Assembly (NCBI GenBank): GCA_937625935.1
Contig: OW569353.1
Coordinates: 434,001 to 498,000, forward strand
Direction: 5' to 3'
Length of the DNA: 64,000 nucleotides
From: Tetramitus jugosus
Lineage: Eukaryota; Heterolobosea; Eutetramitea; Acrasida; Vahlkampfiidae
The position numbers were made by a program, and so were the translations under genes. The notes below the pieces were generated by a model. The model was not told the DNA's origin and made no database searches. It worked only from the letters and a program-made list of their open reading frames with translations. Position 1 is the stretch's first letter, and every line of letters begins with the position of its first letter. This document shows positions 52,673 through 63,627 of this stretch, in pieces.

Positions 52673-55237
52673 TTACTTTCTTGGACGCTTGGCGGATGAA
52701 GCGTCTACAGAGTTGATCTGGGATGATTTTCTCTTGGCTTGTTGTTGCTTCTTGAGTTCTTGCTTGGCTGCTTTTTCTTTTTGAATTTGCTCTTCCAATC
52801 TTGCTTTTCTTCTTTCTTCAGCAGCAAGGTTACTCAATTGGGACTTCTTGTATTTTGGATGGGTTGGATCCAAACCCATCTCAGGATCGTGAACAAGGTC
52901 AGCCTTGAATCTAGGATCACTCAATGCTGCTTTAGCACGATCTTCTCCTTCCTTTAAAGCTGCATCACCCAAAACTCTTCTAGTGACTTCTCTAGCATGA
53001 TCTCGCTTGATGTTGAAGGCTTCGTTAGCCTTGTAATCAGACATCAACAGCTCTAATTGTTGTCTCTTCTTGTTTTCATTGCCATCCTTTTGCTTCCTCT
53101 TTTGTTGTTCTTTCTTTAGTAAATCTGCATCGAAGTCACCATCAAAATCATCTTCATCGATTCCACTGTCAAGGTCTTCCTCATTCTCCGAGTTTGATTC
53201 AGAGCCATCAGTTTGTTTGCCCTTAATTTCCTCCTTTCTTTGCTTCTTCTTATCTTTTTGTTTCTCTCTCCGTTTTCTCTCGAGAGTTTCCCACCAGGTT
53301 TCGTTTTCAAGCAACTGCTTCTCCTTGGCAATGTTGGCAAGTTCTTTTTGCTTCTCTTCCATGTCAGTATCGAATGTAATTTCGAGATTCTGAGATGCAT
53401 CGTAGTCCATGTTTTTGTTGCTTTGCATCTTAGCCATCTTCAACAAATCCTTGTACTTCTTTCGCTTGTCCTTGTTTGCTGTCTTCTTAATCTTCTTCTC
53501 TTGTTTCTTGATTCTCTTATCTAACTTACTTTCTAGCTGCAACAGCTTTTCCATCTTTTCGTCCTTTGTGTCACCATCATTCATGTCCTCAAGTTTGTCC
53601 TTCAAGTCCTCAATTTTTTTCTTTTGCTTGCGTAGCTTCTTTTGTTTCTTTTTAGCTGCTTTGACTTCTTCATCGTCACTGTCACTATCTGATTCAGAAT
53701 CAGAACCAATGAACTTTTGGAAGTCTGCTGCGCTCACATTATTGAAATTTTTTTGCAACAGAATATTTCTTTCAATATCTGGCGCCTCCCATGTCAAGTG
53801 AACCTCTGTGCTGTTCAATGGCTTTGATTGAACATTTTGTTTTGGCTTATAGTCACTTGGTACAATTGTACATTGATTCAGAATTGTTCTACCTTCGAAC
53901 GTTACTTCATCTGGAATAAATCTCAAATCGAGCTGAATTGCAGTAGATTCAATCTCTTGCCCTTCACAGTGCTCGTACAAGTGATTTGCGGTCTCTTTTG
54001 AATCACAAATAACTTCGGCGAAATAATACTTCATCTTATTGAATTCGTACTCACGAACCTTTTCTGGATTTAAGGTATCTGTTGTATCCCTTGTGTCTTC
54101 AATGACTGCTTCAGGTCTCCGCTTCTTCTTGTTTGATCTTGCTGCCTTTCTAATGTCGGCTGATGTAATCAATCTATCTTTTCGCTTTTCCATGTCCATT
54201 TCCACCAATTCTCTCTCTCTGCGCTTCTTTTCTTCATATTCCTTTGATGTGAGCCAAATATTCTGAGGGCCATACTTTTCCTCCTTCTCCAACATTTCCT
54301 TACCAAAATTACTCAGATAAATAGTAACAGCTTTGATGTCACCAAATGTTGGACACATAGTCTTGAACATGACAAACAAATCAGTAGAGTTGATAATACT
54401 CCAATCGCAGTTTGATACGGCCAATCGATGAGTTTCTTCTCCATCGGCAATCGTGTTGGCCTTTGATTGTTCTTCGATGAGCTCCAAATGCTTCTTCCAC
54501 AGAGTTGATCTCATGAGATTATTTGAAAGTTTTTCGTCTTCTGCGGTCCATACATCTGCATCATCCTTTTTTCCGTCGTCTAACTCTGCAGATTCCTCTT
54601 CATCATCATCATCATATTCACCCTCTACACCTTCTTCATCTTCATACTCATCTTCTTCATCGTCAGGATTGACAAAGTCCATGACATCGTCCTCGTCTTC
54701 TGCACCAGCCATGAAATCAGGACGATTGCGCAAATTCTCCAAAAATTCATCAAAAGATATCTGACGTTCCTCCTCTTCTTCTTCTTCTTCGTCATCTTCA
54801 TCATCCTTTGCTTCACCAGACTCTTCCTCATCATCATCATCGTCGTCTTCACCGCCAAACAACTGACTTCTCATATCGGCTGTAGTTTCCTCGTCATCAT
54901 CTTCTTCTTCTTCTTCCTCATCTCCTTCTCCATCTAATCTCTCTTGCTCCTTCAAAAGTTCCTTGACACGTTTATCTTGTGCAGTTTCCTTTGTTTTATA
55001 CGTTTGTTTCAAGAGATTCTTCATGGAGTGTTCTTGTTGGGCTTTCTTTGTCAGATTGATGGCAGATGAATTGGCATTCGATGCCAACATTGGAAAACTA
55101 GCATCGAACATTTCTCCGAAACGAGACTTGTCTTTGACGACTGCTCTGCCATCGACAGGAATGAAACGAGCATCAATCTCGAAACGAGAGTCTCTGCTGC
55201 TGCGCTTTTTGTTGTTCTTTTGGTTGTTCTTCCTCAT
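52673..55237 (-). CDS. ESF1: ESF1 pre-rRNA processing factor homologue
   Basis: This 854-residue protein starts at the ATG at 55235-55237. ESF1 is a nucleolar protein needed for early 18S rRNA processing in the small-subunit processome. Family landmarks are SRFEIDARFIPVD and KSRFGEMFDASFP near the N-terminus, HRLAVSNCDWSIINSTDLF and LSNFGKEMLEKEE, KMKYYFAEVICDSKETANHLYEH, DLRFIPDEVTFEGR and VHLTWEAPDIERN. At the C-terminus is the NUC153-type end (DPRFKADLVHDPEMGLDPTHP). Several acidic stretches of Asp/Glu and basic coiled regions are typical of the family. The next gene is 141 bp away and divergent. No intron is needed. Confidence 0.93.
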   Translation of the reverse strand: MRKNNQKNNKKRSSRDSRFEIDARFIPVDGRAVVKDKSRFGEMFDASFPMLASNANSSAINLTKKAQQEHSMKNLLKQTYKTKETAQDKRVKELLKEQERLDGEGDEEEEEEDDDEETTADMRSQLFGGEDDDDDDEEESGEAKDDEDDEEEEEEEERQISFDEFLENLRNRPDFMAGAEDEDDVMDFVNPDDEEDEYEDEEGVEGEYDDDDEEESAELDDGKKDDADVWTAEDEKLSNNLMRSTLWKKHLELIEEQSKANTIADGEETHRLAVSNCDWSIINSTDLFVMFKTMCPTFGDIKAVTIYLSNFGKEMLEKEEKYGPQNIWLTSKEYEEKKRRERELVEMDMEKRKDRLITSADIRKAARSNKKKRRPEAVIEDTRDTTDTLNPEKVREYEFNKMKYYFAEVICDSKETANHLYEHCEGQEIESTAIQLDLRFIPDEVTFEGRTILNQCTIVPSDYKPKQNVQSKPLNSTEVHLTWEAPDIERNILLQKNFNNVSAADFQKFIGSDSESDSDSDDEEVKAAKKKQKKLRKQKKKIEDLKDKLEDMNDGDTKDEKMEKLLQLESKLDKRIKKQEKKIKKTANKDKRKKYKDLLKMAKMQSNKNMDYDASQNLEITFDTDMEEKQKELANIAKEKQLLENETWWETLERKRREKQKDKKKQRKEEIKGKQTDGSESNSENEEDLDSGIDEDDFDGDFDADLLKKEQQKRKQKDGNENKKRQQLELLMSDYKANEAFNIKRDHAREVTRRVLGDAALKEGEDRAKAALSDPRFKADLVHDPEMGLDPTHPKYKKSQLSNLAAEERRKARLEEQIQKEKAAKQELKKQQQAKRKSSQINSVDASSAKRPRK

Positions 55238-55378
55238 ACGGATCGCCTTTGCACTTTTTGTTGATGTTGTTTTGTCGTGTGGAAAGTTGCTTTTTTTTGT
55301 GTGAAATTCAATCAAAACATGGACTTCAGTCGGAGTTAGAGAGTCGGAAAAGTCGAGGGCCGATTAGCAAAACTGTAA

Positions 55379-56734
55379 ATGATACGAGAGCCGAATAGAG
55401 ATGACAATGGGGTAGTCACTATCACAATGTTAAACAAGCTAAAGTATATGCTACAAGAAGGATATCTAACAGAGGATGAATACAACCTGAAACGGATGAA
55501 ATTAGTCGACTCTTTCTTGTTGTGTCGAGACAGTGAGATGACTGAGGACTCTCTTTTAGCCTCAAAGGAACAGAAAGGAACTCTTGATGCTAACGAAAGG
55601 ACAAATAGAGCTGAATTAAGCAAAAATGTTAGTGAAGAAACTGACAACGAGCATAAAGCAACGACTGGAGAAGTTTGTATTTCTGACATATCTTACAATA
55701 CACCAAGTCCTATTCGGAAACGTTCCAGCTATTCTGACTGGTACGACAATACGAGCAAGAATTTAGATTCTTCTCCAGTATTAAGGGGAATGTTTTTGAA
55801 GAATATGAACAATGAAGAATCAGAGCTCGTGAGTAGCCCCATCGCTGGATGTGTCAGTCCTTCACGGCTGACGTCAGAGCAAATGATGAAATACCCTGAG
55901 AGAAATAGATTTCGCCTGTATATGGAACATGTCAGAGCTTTCACCAATTGTAAAAATCTCTCTCAGCACTATGAATTATCCAAGACAAAGTGCAAAATTG
56001 CTGTAAACGCAACCACCGGCAGCATGAACTGCATTGAAAAGTTGTACAATCTCCACTCCAAATCACAAGCAATGGGGTTTCCTCATGAGTACATCACTTT
56101 GAGCATTATTCAGATCTATTATCTTCAAAATCAGTATTGGAAAGTCATTCGCAAAGCAAGCGACTTCATTGATTCTCTAGAAGAAGGGTTTGACAATCTG
56201 AAGGCTGTGTGCTTATTTATGAGAGGATATTGTTATCAAAAGATAAGGAACACACGAGCATCATTCAAGGATTATCATTCTGTAATTGATATTGATCCTC
56301 ACTTCTACATGGCTCTCGGTAACATTGCGACAATATACGCTTCCATGGGTAAGATGAATAGAGCTGTAGAATTTTGGTCTAGAGCTCTCGATAATGATCT
56401 TCCAGACGAAGAACGAAAGCATTATTTGACATCAAGAGCAAAGGCGTTATTGCACCTGAACAAATTTGATGAGGCACTCAACGATTGTCAAGAAGCATTG
56501 ATCATTCAACCTAATGATGAAAATATTGCCAAACTTTGCGAATCTATCATGAATAAGCAGTACATGACACCCTCACCTTGTCATACCAGCCAAGAACTCG
56601 ATAACATTGATGATGAAGGATCACAAGACTCATCATTCAATACGAGCGATGACCATAATGAATACTGTAGCTGCTCCGAAAATCTCAATCAATCCTTAGA
56701 CTCATCTGAATCAGTCGTCAAAATCAATCAATGA
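55379..56734 (+). CDS. TPR protein with SHOCT-like N-terminus
   Basis: This 451-residue single-exon gene starts at the ATG at 55379. Residues about 15-42 (MLNKLKYMLQEGYLTEDEYN) resemble a SHOCT motif, a short helical pair found at the ends of many prokaryotic and protist proteins. A Ser-rich linker follows. Three or more TPR units lie at about 275-400 (MRGYCYQKIRNTRASFKDYH, LGNIATIYASMGKMNRAVEF, AKALLHLNKFDEALNDCQEALII), suggesting a protein-binding scaffold. No enzyme domain is seen. The C-terminal tail is acidic. The stop lies 26 bp from the convergent small gene. Confidence 0.75.
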   Translation: MIREPNRDDNGVVTITMLNKLKYMLQEGYLTEDEYNLKRMKLVDSFLLCRDSEMTEDSLLASKEQKGTLDANERTNRAELSKNVSEETDNEHKATTGEVCISDISYNTPSPIRKRSSYSDWYDNTSKNLDSSPVLRGMFLKNMNNEESELVSSPIAGCVSPSRLTSEQMMKYPERNRFRLYMEHVRAFTNCKNLSQHYELSKTKCKIAVNATTGSMNCIEKLYNLHSKSQAMGFPHEYITLSIIQIYYLQNQYWKVIRKASDFIDSLEEGFDNLKAVCLFMRGYCYQKIRNTRASFKDYHSVIDIDPHFYMALGNIATIYASMGKMNRAVEFWSRALDNDLPDEERKHYLTSRAKALLHLNKFDEALNDCQEALIIQPNDENIAKLCESIMNKQYMTPSPCHTSQELDNIDDEGSQDSSFNTSDDHNEYCSCSENLNQSLDSSESVVKINQ

Positions 56735-56760
56735 ACAAAACTTGAGCTTTCTGCTTTCTA

Positions 56761-57037
56761 CTACATCTTCGTCTCTCCCATGTCTCTTTTTGTTTCTGCC
56801 TCTTGTTTAATTTCGTTTCGCAACCGCATTACAACACACTTGACCACTGGAAAATCATCAATCACTCGTTTCAATGCTTCATTCAACTCTTGTTCGATTG
56901 TCAGGTCCTTGGTCTCATCATTTGTCGTGGTTTTGGATGTTGATGAACATTTCTCCTTCAATTGTGCAATGACACAAGAATCTCTTCTCAATTTTCTCTC
57001 TCCCTTCAGGTACTTTGCAAATTCAATCTCGTTCATC
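56761..57037 (-). CDS. Small hypothetical helical protein
   Basis: A 92-residue frame starts at an ATG at 57035-57037 (MNEIEFAKYLKGERKLRR). Another in-frame ATG at 57142-57144 would add 35 residues, but it would overlap the divergent gene. The composition is highly charged and helical (ELNEALKRVIDDFPVVKCV), with no recognisable family. It looks like a real small protein, such as an assembly factor, because the frame has balanced composition and sits head-to-head with the next gene. Confidence 0.45.
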
Positions 57038-57068
57038 TCATTGGGTAGTGTTTCTTTTTCTCCGAAAT

Positions 57069-58055
57069 ATGTCGGAGAAAACTGCGAATTCCAATAGTTT
57101 TTCCCCGTGTGAAAAAGAAAAAATTGCAGGTGAGCCTTCAGCATTCGCAAACAACACCATGTTCAACCTCAAAAAGATTTTCGAAACCATTTATGCTTCT
57201 TCCAATTCTCCACAAGCCTCTCACCATTTCCACAACTCTGAATTCCAAAAAGAATATGAACGCACGGACAGGAAACGGCGTTCAAAACTATGGCTTTCTG
57301 CAGTAGCAGGCGTACTTCCCCTGATTCTACTGCCCTATGCGCTTGTAACTCGAAAAGTTTTGAGAGTGAAACCACAAAAAGTGACTGGAGTGATGCTTGA
57401 GAATGCCACCTATGAAACAGTGCCGTTCAGGAAGCATATACGATTGCATGTGTTTATGCGCCTTTGGACGGCAAACCTAGGTCGATTGAATGTTGTGCGA
57501 TTTGATCGCGACGATGGCTTTCGATTACTGGGTGTTTCTCTGAACAGACCCATTTACCTGCCAAAAAATATCAACTACGAATTTGTGCCACACGGATCTA
57601 AAACACCGATTCGGGGGTCAAACATTTCATTTTTCCATAAGAGACCGTATTTCTTTGAGGAGGAAGAAATGGCAAAGAATTGGGTCAAGGAACATACAAA
57701 GGGACAACAAATTGACGTGTATTATAACAAATGGAATCATCGTGATAGTTCTATGAGAGACCAATCCCTATTTCTTTACTTTTACAACAACAATAGCCTC
57801 TTTATACTGGTGATATGGTCCATTCTATACTCTCAGATCTTCTTTGCAGATTCTCAGTCTGCTGCATTGACGATGGTTGACTTGATTGAAGTGGATGAAC
57901 AACGAGCTGCAGAACAACAACAACTAGAAGAAGAAAAAGCATTCTCATCATCGCTATCATCAGAGCTGAAATCTGAAGAAACAGTCGTAGTTGCTACAGA
58001 ACAACATGTTGCTCAAACATCCACACCCAATTCCATGTCGCTCAGTCACCAATAA
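57069..58055 (+). CDS. DUF3592-like membrane protein, copy 1
   Basis: The start is taken at the ATG at 57069 (328 residues); a second ATG at 57159 is possible. Two membrane helices flank an exposed domain: LWLSAVAGVLPLILLPYALV and LFILVIWSILYSQIFF. Between them are NYEFVPHGSKTPIRGSNISF and QQIDVYYNKWNHRDSSM. This is the DUF3592 pattern, in which a strand pair is followed by a (G)xxVxVYYxP-type segment. The function of DUF3592 is unknown. The C-terminal tail is Glu/Gln-rich. The next gene downstream has the same layout, so the two look like a tandem duplication. Confidence 0.7.
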   Translation: MSEKTANSNSFSPCEKEKIAGEPSAFANNTMFNLKKIFETIYASSNSPQASHHFHNSEFQKEYERTDRKRRSKLWLSAVAGVLPLILLPYALVTRKVLRVKPQKVTGVMLENATYETVPFRKHIRLHVFMRLWTANLGRLNVVRFDRDDGFRLLGVSLNRPIYLPKNINYEFVPHGSKTPIRGSNISFFHKRPYFFEEEEMAKNWVKEHTKGQQIDVYYNKWNHRDSSMRDQSLFLYFYNNNSLFILVIWSILYSQIFFADSQSAALTMVDLIEVDEQRAAEQQQLEEEKAFSSSLSSELKSEETVVVATEQHVAQTSTPNSMSLSHQ

Positions 58056-58124
58056 AGACAACTTATTTTTTTTTCCGAATCGTCATCAAACAACAAACAT
58101 AAAAAACACACACACAAAAGCATT

Positions 58125-58937
58125 ATGGCAAGTCAACAACAACAAGAACAACAACCAACAACACCCACGAATGCTGCTCTTCTGAACCAATCCAACTTGT
58201 TGGATCCAAACAATGGTGCATCATCACGCTACGATCAAGTCCTTGCGAAGCTCGATGAAAAAATTGAGACAAACACACGTGAAGCACTCAAATACTTGTT
58301 TTTGAGTGTTGGTGTGCCATCTGCTTTTTGGTTGGCCAGAGGAAGATTTCACTTACAGAGAATGTTTCCAAGTGTTGTGCGCGGTGTGATCACACAGAGC
58401 CCCACCTGTGAAAAGTTGCAATTTGGTGATGCCAAGAAAACGTTTCCGTTGTTTTGGCTTGCCACTTTTCAAACAAGAATTAGAAGACAAAAAGTTGATT
58501 TCAAGGACACTCGAAAGGATATTTTTGGTGTGCCGGCGAACTTGCCAATGTACAGACTCAAGAACTTGGGTTATGAATTTACATGGGGCGGCAAGAAATA
58601 TTTGGGACACACATATCGCAAGTCTTACCATTCGCAAATTTTTTTCGATGAAGCAGCAGCTCAACGAGCTATTCGTATTTACTCTGTTGGAAGAGCGGTG
58701 AGGGTTTATGTGAATGACGTGAGACCTGATGAAAATTCATTGGAATTCGAATTGAACATATTAAGTGCTTTTTACTTCATATCAATCTTTTTATTTGCAG
58801 TTTGGGCGCTTTACAAGAGTTATAAACACACTCAACTTCTTCGCAAGTTTGAAAAGGTGAAACAAGCAGCTGAAGGTATGAAGCCTGTGGACCAGAATCA
58901 TGCTGCCAACCAAGAGTCCTCAGAAAAGCAACATTGA
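58125..58937 (+). CDS. DUF3592-like membrane protein, copy 2
   Basis: This 270-residue protein starts at the ATG at 58125, 69 bp after copy 1. It has two membrane helices (ALKYLFLSVGVPSAFWLARG and ILSAFYFISIFLFAVWALY). The domain between them carries GYEFTWGGKKYLGHTYRKSY and RAVRVYVNDVRPDENSLEF. Position by position it follows copy 1 (PLFWLATFQTRIRR/PFRKHIRLHVFMRL; LPMYRLKNLGYEF/IYLPKNINYEF), which supports tandem duplication with strong divergence. The DUF3592 assignment is by pattern. The C-terminus is short and charged. Confidence 0.72.
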   Translation: MASQQQQEQQPTTPTNAALLNQSNLLDPNNGASSRYDQVLAKLDEKIETNTREALKYLFLSVGVPSAFWLARGRFHLQRMFPSVVRGVITQSPTCEKLQFGDAKKTFPLFWLATFQTRIRRQKVDFKDTRKDIFGVPANLPMYRLKNLGYEFTWGGKKYLGHTYRKSYHSQIFFDEAAAQRAIRIYSVGRAVRVYVNDVRPDENSLEFELNILSAFYFISIFLFAVWALYKSYKHTQLLRKFEKVKQAAEGMKPVDQNHAANQESSEKQH

Positions 58938-59021
58938 GACTGATGTTCGGTTTGCCGCCAAAATTTTTTTGCCGCCCAGTACAATTGTACAAACAACAAA
59001 GGAGTACCTACGCTAGATCAC

Positions 59022-60931
59022 ATGTTAGCTCCTGAGAGTGTAAGGGTAGGATCCAGATTGACCAATGTGGAAAGTTTGATAGGGAACGAAAATAAAGTGT
59101 TTTCTTCTCGGAATCGTCGAGTACTTCATGGTAAGCACATCGAAGAACCTTCAAGCAATCCCCATCGACCCATCATGTATTTGAACCGTAATCCTTCCTC
59201 GATTTTAAGCGTGAGAGTAAGTCCATTCTCCTTCTTGTTGCAAAGGAACAACTTCATTTTACACTTTTCGTTGTCGGCTAGATAAATGGGCGTTATGATC
59301 CAGAAAGAACTGACGATCCCTCTGCAGAGCAATTTCTAAAGAAGTTACGATTACGACGGATGTACTTTGATCCAATTCCATGGGAGTACTACTTGCATGA
59401 TGAGGATGAACATGATTATCTCACAGATTCTCTACCGCAGAGCTTGAGGGAGAGCAATGCAATCAGTCCAAAATTTGCCATCAAGACATCGCTATCCGAA
59501 CCCTTTGGACGGGTGAATATTCAAGATGCTGGCACGCAAACGATAATACAAACAAGTAGTGTTGTTGTTGAAACAGAGGGTGAGAAGCCCAAGGAAGTCG
59601 AAGTCAGAGATGAATCCATCGCTACTGTACATCAAGATAGCACACCTCATTCAATGGAGAGTTCTCCACCGAATAGAAGAACGAAACAGATACAATCTCC
59701 TAAGTCTGCAGAATCAAAAAGGAAAGTTATTATAGAGGACCATTCTCAAGCTAAAACAAATCAACCGACTAAACCTCTAACTTCAAGTCAAATCATGACT
59801 CCACATTCAAAGGTGAAAGTTCCTCATATCGACGGAAGAGACAATCAATCTAGAGACATAACTCGAAGCGTGACTACATTCAAGAGGAAGGCAGCTCAAC
59901 AACGTACAAAAATTATTGAGACTATCCAAGAACAACCTTCTCAACAGAGAAGAAAGCTGGTTATGAAGCCTCCTCTGCCCAAACAAGCTCGAGGAAAGCC
60001 AAGAAGGGCATCCAAACCCAATCATAATGTCCCCATTGAAAAGATTTCAAGAGTTGATGACGGGGACTCTCGTCATGACATACTCGAGGACTTGTCATTT
60101 ATTGATTGTATCGATCGAAGTATCTCCCAAGCTGAGCGGGGAAGAGAAGTTAGTGGGGAGTCCATATCAGAATATACTACCAGCGATAATGTATCACACG
60201 GAAACTCAGAAGATACAACTACTAGTGGGAAATACTCGAGTACATCTTCTAGGAATGACGATCTATCTAGTTCTGATAGCAGCCATAACTACAACGCTGA
60301 CAAAGAGAGGTATCAAGACCTCGAAAGAAGGTTTAGAGAGTCAATGCTCCGAATCGAGCAATCAAAGCGAAGATCTGAGTGGATAGACAAGTACATTCAC
60401 TTATTGGATCCTCCTGGTGAGCCAATTGGCCAGACTCTGGATGCGATATTCAAAGCAGATGGAGCTCCCAGTATTTCAGAACGTTCTTATGTAGGAGATC
60501 ACAAGAGTGATAACCCCAGCAAAAGTTCTATCTTTTCTTCTTCTTCTCTCTCGACATCCATCGCTACATCAAAACTGCTGGGAGAGTCACAGGTCTTTTT
60601 GGAAGAGAACACATCGGCTCGATCTGACACCAGTGCTCTATCTTCAAACTCTTCCTACGATATTATAAGTGATGACGAGGGAATGCTAAGCGAGAATACA
60701 GTATTACAAGAGTCCATTGAAACTATTGAGAAGAGTAGCATGCATACAACCCCAGAACAAACAGAGATTTCAATATCAGGGAATGTGGATTCTAGCTCCG
60801 TTTCAGATGATGGGACTTCGTCTTCCCTGTCAACGAATGACTCGGCGAGTTTAGAAGAGCTGGAAAGAGTATTAGAGCTTCAACACGAAAAATTGGTTCG
60901 AAATGGTTTCATCATTCCTCCCAGCTCCTAA
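59022..60931 (+). CDS. Hypothetical Ser/Thr-rich, largely disordered protein
   Basis: Exons 59022-59216 and 59282-60931 (65-bp intron, GTAAGT..CTAG) give 614 residues. Splicing joins ILSVR to INGRYDPERTDDPS in frame. The best-ordered stretch is around 65-105 (EQFLKKLRLRRMYFDPIPWE, then YYLHDEDEHDYLTDSL). The rest is Ser/Thr-rich with basic patches near 230 and acidic Ser runs near the end, and a short C-terminal coiled coil (LEELERVLELQHEKLVRNG). I do not recognise the family. It could be a phosphorylated scaffold, but nothing in the sequence assigns a role. Confidence 0.7.
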
Positions 60932-61127
60932 CAAACTTTCGAAAGTAGATTGAGCGTTGTATTCTGCCGCAGATCAAGTAATTTTTTTCCCCTAGCACAA
61001 GAAACTTGTATCAAAAAAACACATCAAAATCAACCGGCAATCAACACCACCAAACAGTCATAAAACATTACCTATTTATTTTTTTGATTCCAACAACACT
61101 CATTTTGTATAGCTCCTCCAACTCCAG

Positions 61128-63476
61128 ATGACCACTGTCTCACCCACAACAAACACGACGACGACACCAGTCGCACCCAATGCAACAACTAACGTTGTTG
61201 GTCCATCACCATCCTCCTTCCTAACAACAACAACCACAGCTACAGCGACAACAACTGAAATTCGTTCGCGTCAAGTGTGTCTCGCGGTCGATGCCACATG
61301 CAACCTCAAATATCACTTTTCAAAGATATTAGATCTGGTTCTCGAAACAACACTAAAGTATGATTTTGTTTTTTGATTTTTTTGGACTGCTACGTTCGTT
61401 CTCACACAACTCTCTCTCTCAACAACAACAACAATTGACTGACAACCACACCACTGCAGTTATCTCTATGTTCAACCATTGCCCAACAACACATTGACGA
61501 GTCATCACAATAACCCTCATGCAGCAGCAGCAACAGCAACAACGATGCGAACAGCGACTGGAACCATGGCATCCTTTGAGGCACTCTCTCATCGCAGTGG
61601 CAGCATTGCTCACAATGATCCACATTCCATGTTGGCACCTGTCGAGTTTGGTCTCGTCCTCTTTCAGGATAATCCTCCATTTAGTGACTTTTTGGTCAAG
61701 TCTGTTCCCTTTTCCACTGACTTTCAAAAATTTATGAGTCGAATCAAGATGATTCCGTTTGATAATGGCGCAACGATTGAAACTGCGGTTGCCGATGGAT
61801 TGGCCTCCAGTCTTTACGATATGGATTGGCGCGCAGATGCGGAGAAATTTTGTATTTTAGTTTGTATGAAGGCGCACAAGGATGTTCCTTGCATGAGTCT
61901 GTTGGGTGATTGTGAAGGTCAAATGGCAACCCAGGTGGCAAAGTTGTTTGCTCAGGAGAATATTCAACTCAGTGTCATCTCTCCCATGGACAGTGACATT
62001 ATGAGAGAAGTGTTTAATCAGGCATCAATGAACGGTTTGGCACCGGAGCAAATATTGGACTGTAAATCGTTGTTCAAGACAGACATGTTGGCCATGTTGA
62101 GAGGTATCATGATCACAGAGTGGAGCGCAGCAAAGCGGTTCAGTCAAACACAAGCGGCAGCATTGGAAGCCAAGGCAGGTACGGGAGTTGCTGCACAGTC
62201 GGCCATGAAACAACAACAACAGCAAAAGACAACTGCTGGTGCACTGTCATCTCAACAACCAGAAACCACAAATATTGTAAAGGTGGAGAGCGGGGAAACG
62301 ACACCGATGGCACCTACTCGTTCGACTCCACCTGCGAATGCATTTGGATCCACAATGCCAGCAGCGAATCGCGCCACAGTGAGTGCTCAACAGGTTAGCG
62401 CTTCTTCGAATCAACCTCAAAGTGGAACTCATCCAAAGGAGCTAAAGAGTGTAGTCGTGCATGAATGCACATTGACATTTGTTGGTGAGAGTACTAGCTT
62501 CTCAATTGAAATGATCGTTCGACAGGTGCCCGCATTTGCTAACGCGCCTGATTTTGAGCAGAGAGTTGCATTCAGCAAATGGCCCAAGGAGATTAGGTTT
62601 AGTGGAAAGTTGCCAGAAATGAAATCGACTACAATCCAAACAGCCTGCAAAGAAAATAAGCAAACACTTTGTTTGTGGGAACCTAAGAATCCAGAAAAGA
62701 GTGAAAGGTTTGCACAACTTCTCAAGAGTATGCATCAAAAGGATAAGGTAATCGTGCAGCAGTTGACAGATCCAAACGACACAAGTATGAAGTGTCTCAT
62801 CATTTTCCCATATGCCACCTATACCAACAAGCAACAAGCAGCCAAGGAGTGTCAGATGATCAGTTGTGTGGTGGACAAACCCTACCATCCACCAACAACT
62901 GAAGGACCATCTCAGGTACAACAACAATCTCAAGTCCAACCTTCTGCCCAAGTATCACACATTCAACCTAATATCACAAATCCTTCGGCTGTCATGCCTC
63001 AAGTGATGACAAATCCAGCCATGAACCCTGCCCAAATGAACATGTTTCCTTCCATGATGATCAATCAACAACAGCTCATGGCACAGATGCAATCTGGTGC
63101 CAATCCATTCTTCGGCTCTGTGCGGAATATGCCTGCTCAGATGACTCACCTTGGACAACTGAACCAACTTGCAGGTCAGATGGGACAAATGCCTCAGATG
63201 AGCCAGATGGGTCCAATACCTCAAATGAGTCAGATGGGACAAATGGGACAGATGCCTCAGATGAATCAAATGCAGATGAACCAACTGAGTCAAATGGGGC
63301 AATTAAATCAAATGGGACAAATGGGTGGCATGAATCCAATGATGCAACAAGGCCCCATGTTCGTGTTGCCCAATCAACCCATCTACGGTGCATATCAACC
63401 AATGATGATGATGCCCAATCAGCCCCAGCAACAAATGACCCCACAACAACTTCAAAACCCAAATACAAAGAAATAA
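61128..63476 (+). CDS. MED25: Mediator subunit MED25 homologue
   Basis: Exons 61128-61357 and 61460-63476 (102-bp intron) give 748 residues. MED25 links transcription activators to RNA polymerase II. The N-terminal von Willebrand A-like domain starts at RSRQVCLAVDATCNLKYHF, runs across the splice (LETTLN-YLYVQPLP) and continues through VEFGLVLFQDNPPFSDFL and FCILVCMKAHKDVP to LSVISPMDSDI. After a Gln/Ala linker, the second domain (about 430-600; VVHECTLTFVGESTSFSIEM, CLIIFPYATYTNKQ) fits the activator-interacting PTOV/ACID region. The last 140 residues are a Met/Gln/Gly repeat (MGQMPQMSQMG). The vWA metal site (DxSxS) reads DATCN, as in animal MED25, where metal binding is lost. Confidence 0.82.
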
Positions 63477-63627
63477 TACATTTTCTCTTGATCATTGTCA
63501 AGGTCGGTCAAAATAATGCCCAAACATGGAACCCGCCTCAAGTTTCACACAAAAGAATTCCACCACAAAATTGCACTTTTGCCAAGTGAAAAACCAACAA
63601 ACATTTAAAAAAAACACAAACAACAAA

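Noticed and set aside
56761-57144. Upstream ATG for the small minus-strand gene
   Set aside because: Using 57144 would make it overlap the divergent DUF3592-like coding region by about 75 bases; the ATG at 57037 avoids this.
62955-63302. 115-codon minus-strand His/Leu repeat frame
   Set aside because: It is the antisense of the Met/Gln repeat of MED25 and has no independent evidence.
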